Of a stretch of DNA of 64,000 nucleotides, positions 12,001-17,917 are shown in pieces. The notes below the pieces were generated by a model. It did not search any database. It saw nothing but the letters and a program-made list of their open reading frames with translations, and was not told where the DNA came from. Made by a program: the position numbers and the translations under genes. Within the stretch, counting starts at the first letter, position 1. Each line of letters starts with the position of its first letter. The stretch is from the NCBI RefSeq assembly GCF_000214375.1, contig NC_015578.1, positions 2,232,001 through 2,296,000 on the forward strand, given 5' to 3'. Source of the stretch: Treponema primitia ZAS-2. Lineage in GTDB: Bacteria > Spirochaetota > Spirochaetia > Treponematales > Breznakiellaceae.

Positions 12001-12411
12001 AAACTGGCCTGGAACGGCACAAGCTATGCCGCCGGCAGCAGTATTATTGTGGACGATGTAGGCGCTGTGGGCCGATGGGTGGATCTGAGCCTGGACCAGG
12101 GCAACCGGCCCTGGATATCCTATCTGGACATTACCCGGACGAACTTCTACGATGGGGTTAAAATGGCTTATTATGACCCGGTGAAATTCACCGGGGATGT
12201 GGCGGATAGTAACGGCGTGTCCCAAAGGGGATGGGAAACCATGGCAGTGCCGGCCCGGTATGTTATAACGGAAAACCGTACCAGTATTGAGACCTGGCCT
12301 GGACGGGATACCCCGGCCAGCAATACCACCACCCAGTTCTGGAAGGCGGCTATTGGATACACCAACAGCGACTACTATCGGATTGCCTACTATGTTAAGC
12401 CGAAGAATTAA
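1..12411 (+). CDS. Giant Ig-repeat surface protein (5' end outside window)
   Basis: The reading frame is open from base 1, so the true start lies upstream; 4136 residues are visible. Most of it is a tandem series of roughly 100-250-residue Ig-like units, each closing with a pattern like GxYxYxVTxxDxAGxxxSxTR followed by a VDxxxP linker. At least 17 such junctions are visible (for example VDREKP, IDTTPP, VDNTDP, VDESAP, LDSHAP, VDHTPP, IDASPP, FDSEAP). From about base 10680 the pattern changes to an IPT/TIG-like stretch. From about 10930 to the end there are Tyr/Trp-rich repeats with YYD, AYYDAD and ISYLD motifs that suggest a beta-propeller. No sortase motif, barrel or terminal membrane segment is seen. 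Such proteins are usually secreted adhesins or surface-layer components; that role is inferred. The next gene begins 24 bases downstream. Confidence 0.9.
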   Translation, partial: TLSGSLPMSSLPWAAPNTPVATLADGVYTYAVTVSDQAGKTASLIRTITVDREKPKVHIKTPDNDNSQAIGQITIEGEAKDLPYGKVVKVLYWTGLKEDDSSYPAVAIPVPIPVYNPADPIYDPTNTNYNTRPWQEVDGISPGLSSLWFKTIPLGGTAEGKRQVAVIAVDHLGNFSSPELYNPSTNTDHVGIRYFSKDDSQPSFEETVIKGSTESMQKPQFLLKGSAQDSNAIDRVVLKQEWTGTGPSPIPQTITVTLVLNRHPSYKKQTQYWCFNDLPYKDTDTEAHGSSNLSTVSNGGTNSSDPISFTPALADRYTGDGKFRYTLTAYDAAGSVVLLTRNVAIDTTPPRVFLDAGNPLQNSFFDQNAIIRGSAEDTGANKSGVEDIYYWIALRSVTTIPPHAGKNDLTAAANGWQRAEHAVSGGNDTWRLSIDTTVLSPEGEYQLQVLALDYAGNTGGDPGTPASPVQYLFGVDKALPMGDELAMGTDKFTAIAFFLGGTLYDTYGINDYTGVKISQSKDGGTEVLLKAFTDNPGTNYTEYATHGSIPGGRPAETRWWELTGLPRNPGSPATTLLADGKYTYKITFKDKAGKESAITRTISVDNTDPTLSIKPADPDHPNDLAIYAGSVTILGTASDPAPGTVTTVYTWIGADGSSPASTLPLDGIGIVQAGWKLANGTADWNTTYTIGAGKDITTEGKKRLVAYAYDGVGRHSLMKDVRFWVDESAPTVTETAINTNDTKLTNDRFTLEGTAGDTNGVETVEVFQRKVGVSPIDTALPGNLVYKYTGTGVQNVSWAVLSNTSANPGLSLPRNPGSNTAAAYLSPEGYGKEDGVYVYTIIVTDIAGKTTSITRTVNLDSHAPQLGGDGGLSGGVTIASPLVPVNYDSTHASTWLKGTLANISGSSLDYMPTTSGTITPSGVADVYYLVRDGGFSGTLPDVKIATNILSDATQLSLTSVWARANGTAPWSGTINLQVLGEGIKKLYVVAKDGAGNYSAAETRLFGIDMSTPQLTITIPAGKISPQPPASSPDVEYVEDNYFQLSGKIRDQNLLSTPVYMTITQQYTPTGGSIGAVVPLTNITNFVTVQDGIDPKLYTWALPSGYRLPRNPSNIGIEDTLSVDGQYVYVVTLYDAAGNAASLTRKINIDKNGPIVSILSPLQNSNNVGGLLRISGTALDTNPITRVLYYLKKVDGTYNGGVSDDGSRDLDGDGTGYAPAIRAALGGVPPKYDYKLKAAGGYWLETEHMGAAWDSVVDISSFGISEGQLRLWVVASDGGNWSENPKSVDFYLDQNPPLIRTFKGAAIMEDLSFSANVTAAQGANYATADFSFNFDAWDTNKLKAPKLPNGATSSAAVKVERFAGSVATVLADTGTGAPVLIGTSGFTTSPLSDPYDRVHVTVNQKVYDSVSNPTGELHDGTYLYRVTISDTVDKTVVLERTLVVDHTPPEVYVTNITPLVGDNADRVNGVISFNINASDDNGVLGVRYVLLPMGAMQPTSWDDTRFASPPLGAGTAATLGAAPYRGVIDTTTISDNTQYQLCVIARDRAGNVSTNNSAANNRIFTVDQSTDKPVILFTGFDSRPSYAPLPNSYRTIDTKDQGYKLTGVISDDDGIAPNTLQLKYTPDGSTWINVTVDPAKVSQVTPGSSREYAFEYEIPKTGSPGSLADGVYSFSAYVEDDPARKSVNGLDGVAITKPAANNTAYTTFAVDTEVPLLELDAAFISAPNAPPQTYGTQPVITGTLKEPNLASFKVSVDGGIEYSYVPNLELRLGAANGAGVRAWNFTVPFWDTMTQGPHSLMFVAEDNGRKTTPLGYTFYKDTAGPNINFTNINEDNLYIIKTTPEGNTQVLYPDAADYAALPGRADIIADRLAPKLNGSFSDEYSFVFKNGEEQFYYRFDYTGPSTAVGNTGGTGTEPYDWRVSEPSWIGGGGKNVTWQLPLKNRNGTILSQGYHTVDIMVYDSGSNVNGMTLNGFHNGINYSNAFFQYERVAFRIDSEEPDVTIRVPQFNNTVYGDTAADYYFEATVEVSDYTLKDVSATISGMGTAFYHQTYSAGSAGGPINGNFTQKFTKALFATLTGGAPGVYTYTFTVTATDGNGWVGKDERIFTIDASPPKFELNNLVYPTSLIPNPPDYPTTLIENNPRIQGNVSDESGLKLAQYKLQKWDYTLLGGSGDWASTITTTYNTWKELKSGIQGSKLENWEIKLGTDGLGLNDGKYRISFRAEDQALPVANKDESKADIVFFIDSKNPVLRLMNPYDTATALPNRYTKLPLFYSGKEAKNNDASKTYAAFYLVATDENTIVSVRGKMDDNNFSSGTVINGTAPVWTNAQPTVSPTDQVGSQVNYWILLEAFSGASMSQISSGAHTIYVEARDGAGRTTTITREFTFDSEAPVLEINDPYMDKWVESRVIVQGVSSDDNSVADLYYQLGKTETSGNTVWHKYSDSITKPVGATPSKTIFIGSNSINNWKFEFPDILDITKLSDAAAYVTYDTTDQIYELPMRFKVIDKAGNESTRSMVYASSGATGKIAVDIFKLQINPNGDLPVVVINFPLPNDPDYPNGREVGGEASINGLAQDNDWVHSMVYRVKDNLGNLFYTAGGTPGDLDPESNAGDIIGGWRRFTPAITPGAFTAWSFTINRDGSLSPVGDQDKRSFTVEVMAWDASYSDHGTRKQKGLLHSTKVVFVAGQPEYYGDYRVIKDNVSYPLATASTAPNLGGSFTVKARVRDDTGLETITWKKESDSGYTNILASPSTLNPGAPPSWPQYAVPALEHLKRPQEMVNGRWYIIYTQPSSAYSYTTYGAAQNIRGTLFKASFTGTPASSADSWVVEAVSASGTHPAGDLYSGTGKFYVEYEISLTLNADDLISFDIARPYNLSLRVTDLIGTAAILDIPLKLDRYYPWGSMTGNAVAAGTNYRLVGEAWDSDTGITVQGIDKVVVWFSRNNGTADIPMAIKEKAGGIYQAGDTIPVYKGRQVAGGVPNQGGPDSVRLPKLDVPAGSNNVSAIVIDNPAETADDTDGDGFIDGITDNGIHNVWYSYLNTTTFNDGLGKVHFVVFDSAGNASYYEYRLFFSNNPPRVTSVTIATDVLGSSKLPDFSDGREYRAITANYETTNITVRNKRLGFKVHIEGEGAPYHYRLYYVSAYAAATTPATALTAGKYYRIETVADTGWEAVGAPAGFTQGTIFMAIGHAVAGSGTAKELTLTLDRYANINGQDFTIGVGGEQSPFGDSEFSYISDVGNNGAKFILKVYNTIKIPMIPDDHPAYIQIGGVNVYDNAGPYTVWDQPFDIKVIGLNVANTDTVKPKVKLWDFNPAGGAANGTNTAASSGIGDNLGRPGLFNPKGSASNIQRSGHIEPRSGNTSTIDSSLKSYFIEANRPTKFTRDTLSGSVILRGYAFDEQRIGDVSLKFTSSAGTNEFKILEKDTDYTGTNPTRGVLKPVSTGIPGSYDAQANKAYVFNDIDLDGHRAEWAFVWDTESIPANTIVGSDIKVEVIVRDVTNNQNTQRNHPNSGSGGTNDGFSLLTANEGYSRIGVDIQPYIQGYARDASKGYSTIRSKQGWFTFSRGETVTMNGWNLNAPSTTSTIKFYTEGADADVTPGAADQSAHAIKFTVPAAAVTGSIRVAAGGGAQTVNDRNNNLNSWNRGGYNPAEPGGELWNDDHAVHIWQSDDLQTNGNRGYFSQSTRPVDPSMTMDPANGTLWGAWTELSDQGLYYNSNANNTRTTIIAYNGGGTMDHTDIHIPYTKRSSNPGNPANPTVFYNSTRSYAGNFNYYDSGGIKGYDPNGGGRYDSAMSSNITGQYNVELVYHNQIINQFTNPRVVTRGNDIHMTYYDTKDKSMKYWYTKSGMATSSGNYNSGSNPATNYTANSVTLSLRARRWANLDGGYDADDTLGTNRVRQGSLARSVSAGEWSAIDLQNDGKPVVAYYDADHQTVRIAYASVAVNPLAESSQWTVQYAMNASDPNYSFSGQYISMQIDQTNNDAHLAFFKSNSTDLIYLKLAWNGTSYAAGSSIIVDDVGAVGRWVDLSLDQGNRPWISYLDITRTNFYDGVKMAYYDPVKFTGDVADSNGVSQRGWETMAVPARYVITENRTSIETWPGRDTPASNTTTQFWKAAIGYTNSDYYRIAYYVKPKN

Positions 12412-12435
12412 GGCTGAAAAAACGGAAGGCTAAAA

Positions 12436-13524
12436 ATGGCTAAAGGACGAAGACCGGCCTCCCCCTCTAGGGGGGGAGGCCGGCAGGAAGGATTGAAAAA
12501 CAGGATTATAACCAGAAAAAAGCTCCCCCGGATTTTATTGGGAGGGCTTATCCTTCTGGCTTTCGCCGCAGGGGCGCTGATACTCATCCCCATCCTCACG
12601 GAGCCTAAAGTCACCTGGTATGTGGCGCCGGAATATGAAAAACAGTGGGGGGAGATTCTCGCCCGGGCCTCCCCTCCCCCTCCTTTTATGCAGATACAAG
12701 TGTATAAAAAGGAAAGGTCGAAAAAACGAGAGCCCGACGGAATTATTATTACCCGGGAGACTCCGGAACTTCCAGAGCCGGTTTTAGCTGCTGGGCCGAA
12801 AGAAGCCCTGGAATCCCTCCGAATTATTCCCATAGATTCCGGAAACCGGGAATATAGGGGCGCAAGGGCATTGGCTTTTAACCCCTGGATGGTGTATCGT
12901 AAGTATGAGGGCCCCCAACTAACCAGGGCGCGGCTGGACCGCCCGGGCGGAGAGGGCACCATCCTGATTCCCGGGGCTGAACCGGCGGCAGTAGAAGCCT
13001 GGCTGGCCCAGCTTTTACAGGAAAGTCCCGGGGTTTTCCCGGAAGACCGGGAAACCTGGGATAAGGCGGAGGATAGGCTGTTCCTGGATCGCCGTTTTCA
13101 GCGGGGGGCGCTGAGTTATTCCTGGTTTGATATATGGATAGCCCTTTTCCAGGAAGGGCCGTCCTGGGTGTACGCCCCCCTGGGTAAGATCAGGGAACTA
13201 CCCCCGGACCAGGCGGCTTCCCTGGATGCGGCCCAATTCCCCATACCCGGGAATTGGAACCGGTACGGGATGCAGGCGGATATACTTTGGGCTATCCCCA
13301 AAGCTCCGGGAACCAGTGAAAGGGTGAAAAAAGTGCTGGAGGATGCAAATTTCTGGCTTGAGAAACCGGAAATTCAGGCCCTAATAGCCGATACTTTAGG
13401 GTGGGTCCCGGCCCATCCCCAGGGGAAACCCTATGATACCATCGCCCGGGAGGCTCAGGTGGTGTGGTTCAGCAGTTCATTTATATGGCAAGGAGCTAAA
13501 AATGTGCAAGAAGGCTACAGATAG
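12436..13524 (+). CDS. Membrane-anchored protein resembling a solute-binding protein
   Basis: A 362-residue protein with one hydrophobic segment near residues 33-52 and no lipobox, so it is probably anchored to the inner membrane with the rest in the periplasm. The last half resembles the C-terminal lobe of family 1 extracellular solute-binding proteins (motif NRYGMQADILWAIPK, then a helical stretch with WLEKPEIQALIADTLGWVP). No permease or ATPase is nearby, so a transport role is doubtful; a structural or binding role with the flanking Ig proteins is possible. The first 20 codons include a very strong G+C hairpin. A TTG at 12493 in the same frame is an alternative start that would leave the hairpin outside the gene. 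It overlaps the next gene by 23 bases, implying co-transcription. Confidence 0.8.
   Translation: MAKGRRPASPSRGGGRQEGLKNRIITRKKLPRILLGGLILLAFAAGALILIPILTEPKVTWYVAPEYEKQWGEILARASPPPPFMQIQVYKKERSKKREPDGIIITRETPELPEPVLAAGPKEALESLRIIPIDSGNREYRGARALAFNPWMVYRKYEGPQLTRARLDRPGGEGTILIPGAEPAAVEAWLAQLLQESPGVFPEDRETWDKAEDRLFLDRRFQRGALSYSWFDIWIALFQEGPSWVYAPLGKIRELPPDQAASLDAAQFPIPGNWNRYGMQADILWAIPKAPGTSERVKKVLEDANFWLEKPEIQALIADTLGWVPAHPQGKPYDTIAREAQVVWFSSSFIWQGAKNVQEGYR
12454..12483 (+). other. Strong G+C hairpin at the start of a gene
   Basis: The 12 bases at 12454-12465 pair perfectly with 12472-12483 around a 6-base loop. The stem includes a C5/G5 run within a G7 tract. It lies 18 bases after the annotated ATG at 12436, or upstream of the alternative TTG start at 12493. 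No T-run follows, so it is not a standard intrinsic terminator. It may limit translation of the gene relative to the giant gene upstream. Confidence 0.6.
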
Positions 13525-16500
13525 GAGCCGTATTTTAAAATTTACCCTTCAAAGCCTTTTTCCGATTTGTATTTTCATCATCCTCGCCTCTCCCATGTGG
13601 GCTCATGGTAAACAGGAGAACTGGCAGCCCGTGGACGGCCAGGAAATTTGGCAGAAAGAATACGATATAAGCGGCCTTAAAAGGGGCAAGCATAATTTTT
13701 TAGTCCGCGCCAGGGACGCCGCTGGAAATCAAACCATCGACGGTCCCTATAATATTGTGGTGGATCGGAATGCGGGGCTTCCGGAGGTCCGCATCGTGTA
13801 CCCCGAGGCCAATGCGGTTATCCGCCAGGATACGGATTTTCTGGGGGTAGCCTCAGGCCGTTTTGGGGTGGACCATGTGACGGTGCGCCTGGATGACCAG
13901 GCTTCGGTTCAGGCGGATGGCAAAGAATACTGGAAATTCCCTATCTCCACCTTTGTCCGGAGTGTCACCTTAGCAAACGGGTCTACTGCGGAACGGAGCC
14001 TTTCAGAAGGCCTGCACGTAATGCATGTTAAGGCCACAGATACCCGCAGAACCGAGGGGCCGGAGATCCAGATACCCTTTATCTATGACCGGACACCGCC
14101 GGAAGTTGAATTCATTGGCATTGAAACAGGCCAATTGGTATCGGGGAATATCAAACTCCAGGGACAGGCTTCTGACACCAACGGTATAGCCACAGTGGAA
14201 TTCAGCGCCGATGGCGGCCGGAGTTTTGAATTTCTGGATCTGAAACCAAATAAAAAAATCCTCGGGTCGTTTAGCTTTATGGTGCCCTTCCCCACCCTCA
14301 AAAGCCGTGACGGCCAGGTTTTCTTCCAGCTCCGGGCTACGGATACCACAGGCCTGATTAGCACCAAGCCCTACCTGCTCTATGTGGACAATGAGCGCCC
14401 GGTGATTGAAGTCCTGTCCCCTGCGGATGGGGATGATTCACTAGGCCCCACAAGGGTAACAGGGCGCATCTATGATGCGGTGGGCCTTTCAAAATTCTAC
14501 TATGAGTGGGTGGGAGAAACCCATGACATAGAAATACGCCCCGGTGACCCCTACTGGGACATCAACCTTAATATTTCCTACCAAAACCGGAACCCCACCT
14601 TGCGGGTGTACGCGGTGGATAAAAGCAATAACCAGACTGTACTGGTCAAACGGTTTAGCGATAGCCGCAAGGTTAAAACCCCTACCCTCACCATAGACTA
14701 CCCCACCACGGGGCTGAACAATCTGGCGGCGGACCAGTCCATCATCGGTCACTTTAACCCCGGCTTTATACCAGCCACCATAATTATGGAAGGAAGGGTG
14801 GAAGAACTCCCCGCCGAACCGGGCTTCCGTATCCCCCCGGACCTGATCCCCCAGGGGAGAAGTACCATACGGCTCTGGGCAAAGGCGGTGGATGGTACCG
14901 TGGGTTCCCCCTATACCCTGCGGGTCAACAAGCCCGCGAGTAGGGACAATGCGGTGCCCCTGGATCCGAAACCTTCTCCCATAGTGATCTCCAACTATAA
15001 GGCCTATGACTTTATCCGGGAAGGGCAGATTAGCCTCCGGGGGCGTATCGCCCAGCAAACCTACGGGGCTTCTTCGGGCGTCCTGGACGCCTCGGTGCTG
15101 GAGGAACTTTCCGCCATGACCGATATTTCCCTGGCAGCATCCCTCTTGGAATCCCGGGATACGGAAATTGACGAGAGCGCCCCGGATACTCCGGTGGTCG
15201 CCGACGAAATACCCTATTCCTCCCTGATTGCCCAGGGCGGGGCATTCCGCTTGGAATACCGTCTGAACCCCCAGGATGATTGGGGTTCCGTGACCATACG
15301 GGGGGATGGCACCTTTGACCTGCCGGTGGATATGAACAGCTTCCGGGAAGGGCCGGTGCATATAGAACTCCGGACCCTACAGCGGGAGGTTCCGGCCATC
15401 CCCCTGTACTTCCCCCTGAACCGGGCGGAATCGGATCCGGTGGTACACTTTATTTCCCCTGTTCAGAATGGTACCACGGTAAACGGTTCTACCACTGTTA
15501 CCGGCCGGGTCAATTCTGTTGTGCCGATACGTGAAATCGCCTTTACCACCGACGAAACCATTTTTACCCCCATAGAGATGAAAGAGGGCTTCCAAAAGTA
15601 TGAATTCTCCACCCTCTTTGATTTTACCGCCATGGATAGGGCCGGGGGCAGCTTTTCTATACGGGTAACCGACAAAAACGGCGATGCCTTCCTCACCCCC
15701 CTGGATGTGCCGGTGGACGCTGCCAGCGATGATCCGATTATCACCTTTAACCAGCCTTTGGAGAAAGAGGTCATTGTGGATGATCTGTCCATCACCGGTA
15801 TAGTCCAGGACGATGATCAGGTGTACGGCATCCACTGGCGGATCATTAAAAAAGACGAGGATACTACCGCCCGCACCAAGATGTTTGCTTGGGAGGATGA
15901 GGAGCTTGAAGAGGAGTCCCCTCTTTCTTCGGACTTTACCTTTATTGAAACAGATCAGGTATTTGACATCTCTATCCCCCTGGCTTACCTTTCGGATGGC
16001 GAATGGATCATTGAAGCCTTTGGTGAGGATATCTACGGTATCCAGGGGGAAGTGACCCAGCGGATCATACGGGTCAGCCTGGCAAACCCCCAGGTAACCA
16101 TGACCGATCCGGTGATGACGGTCTACAACCGGGGGGTTATCTATATCCACGGCAATGCCTTGGACAGAAATGGTATCCAGGGCGTATGGGTGTCCATGGA
16201 TAACGGTAATTCCTACCAGCAGGCTGAGGGCGGGGAAGAATGGCGGCTCAGCCTGAATACGGCTCTCTATGAGGATGGGGAGTACGCCGTGCTATTACGG
16301 GTGCGGGACCGCTACGACCGGGAGACCATAGACAGCGCCATGCTCAACATTGACAATACCCCCCCGGATATGGTCTTTGAGGTACCCTACGACGATGCGG
16401 ATATCGGGAACACTCTTGATATCGCAGCCCGCATCCAGGACAACATCGTTTTACAGGAAATTACCCTGGAGGTAATCTCAGTCTCCAATTCCGACTACCG

Positions 16501-17899
16501 CCTGACCTATACCCTGGACCCCGCCCCGGTCATTCTGGAAGCCCTTGATATTTCCGAGGCGCCCCTTGGATTCTACAATATCCGTATCGTTGCCACGGAC
16601 ATGGCGGGAAATACCGCCGTGGCCAGCCGCAATGTTACTAAAACTACCGAGGCTGAGGCATCGGAAGCGTCCTTCTACAACCCCATGCCCGGAGAAGTTC
16701 ATACAGGCACCATCAACATAAGCGGTCGGACCCGGGGACTGGTGGTTCCCACAGAGGTCCAACTCTGGGCAAACCGGGAGCCCCATGCTACGGTACCAGT
16801 AGATAAATACGGAAATTTCTTTTATAAGTTCCCCCAGAATAAAATACCCGACGACGGCTTTCTTGTCCTTTCGGCCAGCTATGAAACCCCCTCGGGGGAG
16901 ATGGTGTTCAGCAATGAACACCCCATGCTCTACCGGGATGCGGGCCCCACGGTTACTGTTGAAAGCCACAAGGACGGGGACGTGATCACCGGCAGGCCCT
17001 GGTTAAAGGGCCGCGCCTGGATGGAGTTCAGCCCATCCCAGTGGGCTTCCCTGCCCAGGGGAGAGCGGCCTTACTACGATGTGAAAAAGGTCCTGATAAG
17101 CTTTGATAATGGCCGCACCTACCATGTTGCCAAGGGAACCCGGGAATGGAAATTCCGGCTGGAGTGCAGCGAGATAGGCCGGGGACCCCTTCCCATCCTG
17201 ATTCGGGCGGAATTCGCCAACGGCGAAATAGCCATACGCCGGGTGGTAATGACTATTGACCTGGATCCCCCGGCCCTGCGGACCCTTGACCCAGAGGAAG
17301 ATACCCTCCACCGGGATGCCTTGTATGTCTACGGTACCGCCTCAGAGGAATACGCCTTTGACTCGATCATGATCAACCTGCGGCCCGGGGATAAAGCCCT
17401 CTACATGATTCCCCCCATTATCCAGGGACTATACCTTGATGCATCCTTTTTCGGCGCAACTATCGCATCCGGAGGTTTGGGGATTACCTTCTTTGAGAAC
17501 AATGTAAAGCTCCAGGTCCATGCGGGGATAGCGCCCTCTGAGGTCGAAGGCGAGGCAGGGCGATATCCCGGCCAAGTTTTCGGGGCCAAACTTATCGCCA
17601 ACCTCTACAACCTCCCCTTCCGGTACATCTTCGGCCCGGACTGGGAAATGTTTTCCATGACCTGGGCACTGGGGGCCAACTTTGCCTACTTCTCCATGGG
17701 GGAAGGCACGCCCCAGATCCTGGGGGCGGTTCTGGCCCAATGGGAAGTGGCGCGTTTTACCTTTCCCCAGTTTAAGGTTTTCAGCTCCTATGCCGCCTAT
17801 GTGGAACCCGCCGTGTGGTTTACCTCCACTGAAGAGGGTATCAAAGCAGACAGGTTCAAATTCCGTATCGGCTTTGGAATCCGGGCTAATGTGTTCTAA
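13502..17899 (+). CDS. Ig-repeat protein with C-terminal outer-membrane barrel-like domain
   Basis: The ATG at 13502 is preferred because it has AAGGAG just upstream and opens a clear signal peptide (hydrophobic core about residues 12-32, cleavage near AHG); the frame is open further upstream. The product is 1465 residues. Residues ~25-1300 hold repeated Ig-like units with junctions such as YDRTPPEVEF, YVDNERPVIEV, NIDNTPPDMVF and IDLDPPALRT, like those in the giant gene. The final ~165 residues change to alternating polar/aromatic beta-strand sequence and end RFKFRIGFGIRANVF, with a terminal phenylalanine as in many outer-membrane barrels. I infer an outer-membrane-anchored protein that displays or binds Ig modules, possibly a partner of the giant protein. 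The barrel call is from pattern only. Confidence 0.88.
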   Translation: MCKKATDRSRILKFTLQSLFPICIFIILASPMWAHGKQENWQPVDGQEIWQKEYDISGLKRGKHNFLVRARDAAGNQTIDGPYNIVVDRNAGLPEVRIVYPEANAVIRQDTDFLGVASGRFGVDHVTVRLDDQASVQADGKEYWKFPISTFVRSVTLANGSTAERSLSEGLHVMHVKATDTRRTEGPEIQIPFIYDRTPPEVEFIGIETGQLVSGNIKLQGQASDTNGIATVEFSADGGRSFEFLDLKPNKKILGSFSFMVPFPTLKSRDGQVFFQLRATDTTGLISTKPYLLYVDNERPVIEVLSPADGDDSLGPTRVTGRIYDAVGLSKFYYEWVGETHDIEIRPGDPYWDINLNISYQNRNPTLRVYAVDKSNNQTVLVKRFSDSRKVKTPTLTIDYPTTGLNNLAADQSIIGHFNPGFIPATIIMEGRVEELPAEPGFRIPPDLIPQGRSTIRLWAKAVDGTVGSPYTLRVNKPASRDNAVPLDPKPSPIVISNYKAYDFIREGQISLRGRIAQQTYGASSGVLDASVLEELSAMTDISLAASLLESRDTEIDESAPDTPVVADEIPYSSLIAQGGAFRLEYRLNPQDDWGSVTIRGDGTFDLPVDMNSFREGPVHIELRTLQREVPAIPLYFPLNRAESDPVVHFISPVQNGTTVNGSTTVTGRVNSVVPIREIAFTTDETIFTPIEMKEGFQKYEFSTLFDFTAMDRAGGSFSIRVTDKNGDAFLTPLDVPVDAASDDPIITFNQPLEKEVIVDDLSITGIVQDDDQVYGIHWRIIKKDEDTTARTKMFAWEDEELEEESPLSSDFTFIETDQVFDISIPLAYLSDGEWIIEAFGEDIYGIQGEVTQRIIRVSLANPQVTMTDPVMTVYNRGVIYIHGNALDRNGIQGVWVSMDNGNSYQQAEGGEEWRLSLNTALYEDGEYAVLLRVRDRYDRETIDSAMLNIDNTPPDMVFEVPYDDADIGNTLDIAARIQDNIVLQEITLEVISVSNSDYRLTYTLDPAPVILEALDISEAPLGFYNIRIVATDMAGNTAVASRNVTKTTEAEASEASFYNPMPGEVHTGTINISGRTRGLVVPTEVQLWANREPHATVPVDKYGNFFYKFPQNKIPDDGFLVLSASYETPSGEMVFSNEHPMLYRDAGPTVTVESHKDGDVITGRPWLKGRAWMEFSPSQWASLPRGERPYYDVKKVLISFDNGRTYHVAKGTREWKFRLECSEIGRGPLPILIRAEFANGEIAIRRVVMTIDLDPPALRTLDPEEDTLHRDALYVYGTASEEYAFDSIMINLRPGDKALYMIPPIIQGLYLDASFFGATIASGGLGITFFENNVKLQVHAGIAPSEVEGEAGRYPGQVFGAKLIANLYNLPFRYIFGPDWEMFSMTWALGANFAYFSMGEGTPQILGAVLAQWEVARFTFPQFKVFSSYAAYVEPAVWFTSTEEGIKADRFKFRIGFGIRANVF

Positions 17900-17917
17900 A
17901 GTTTAAGGAGAATCGCC

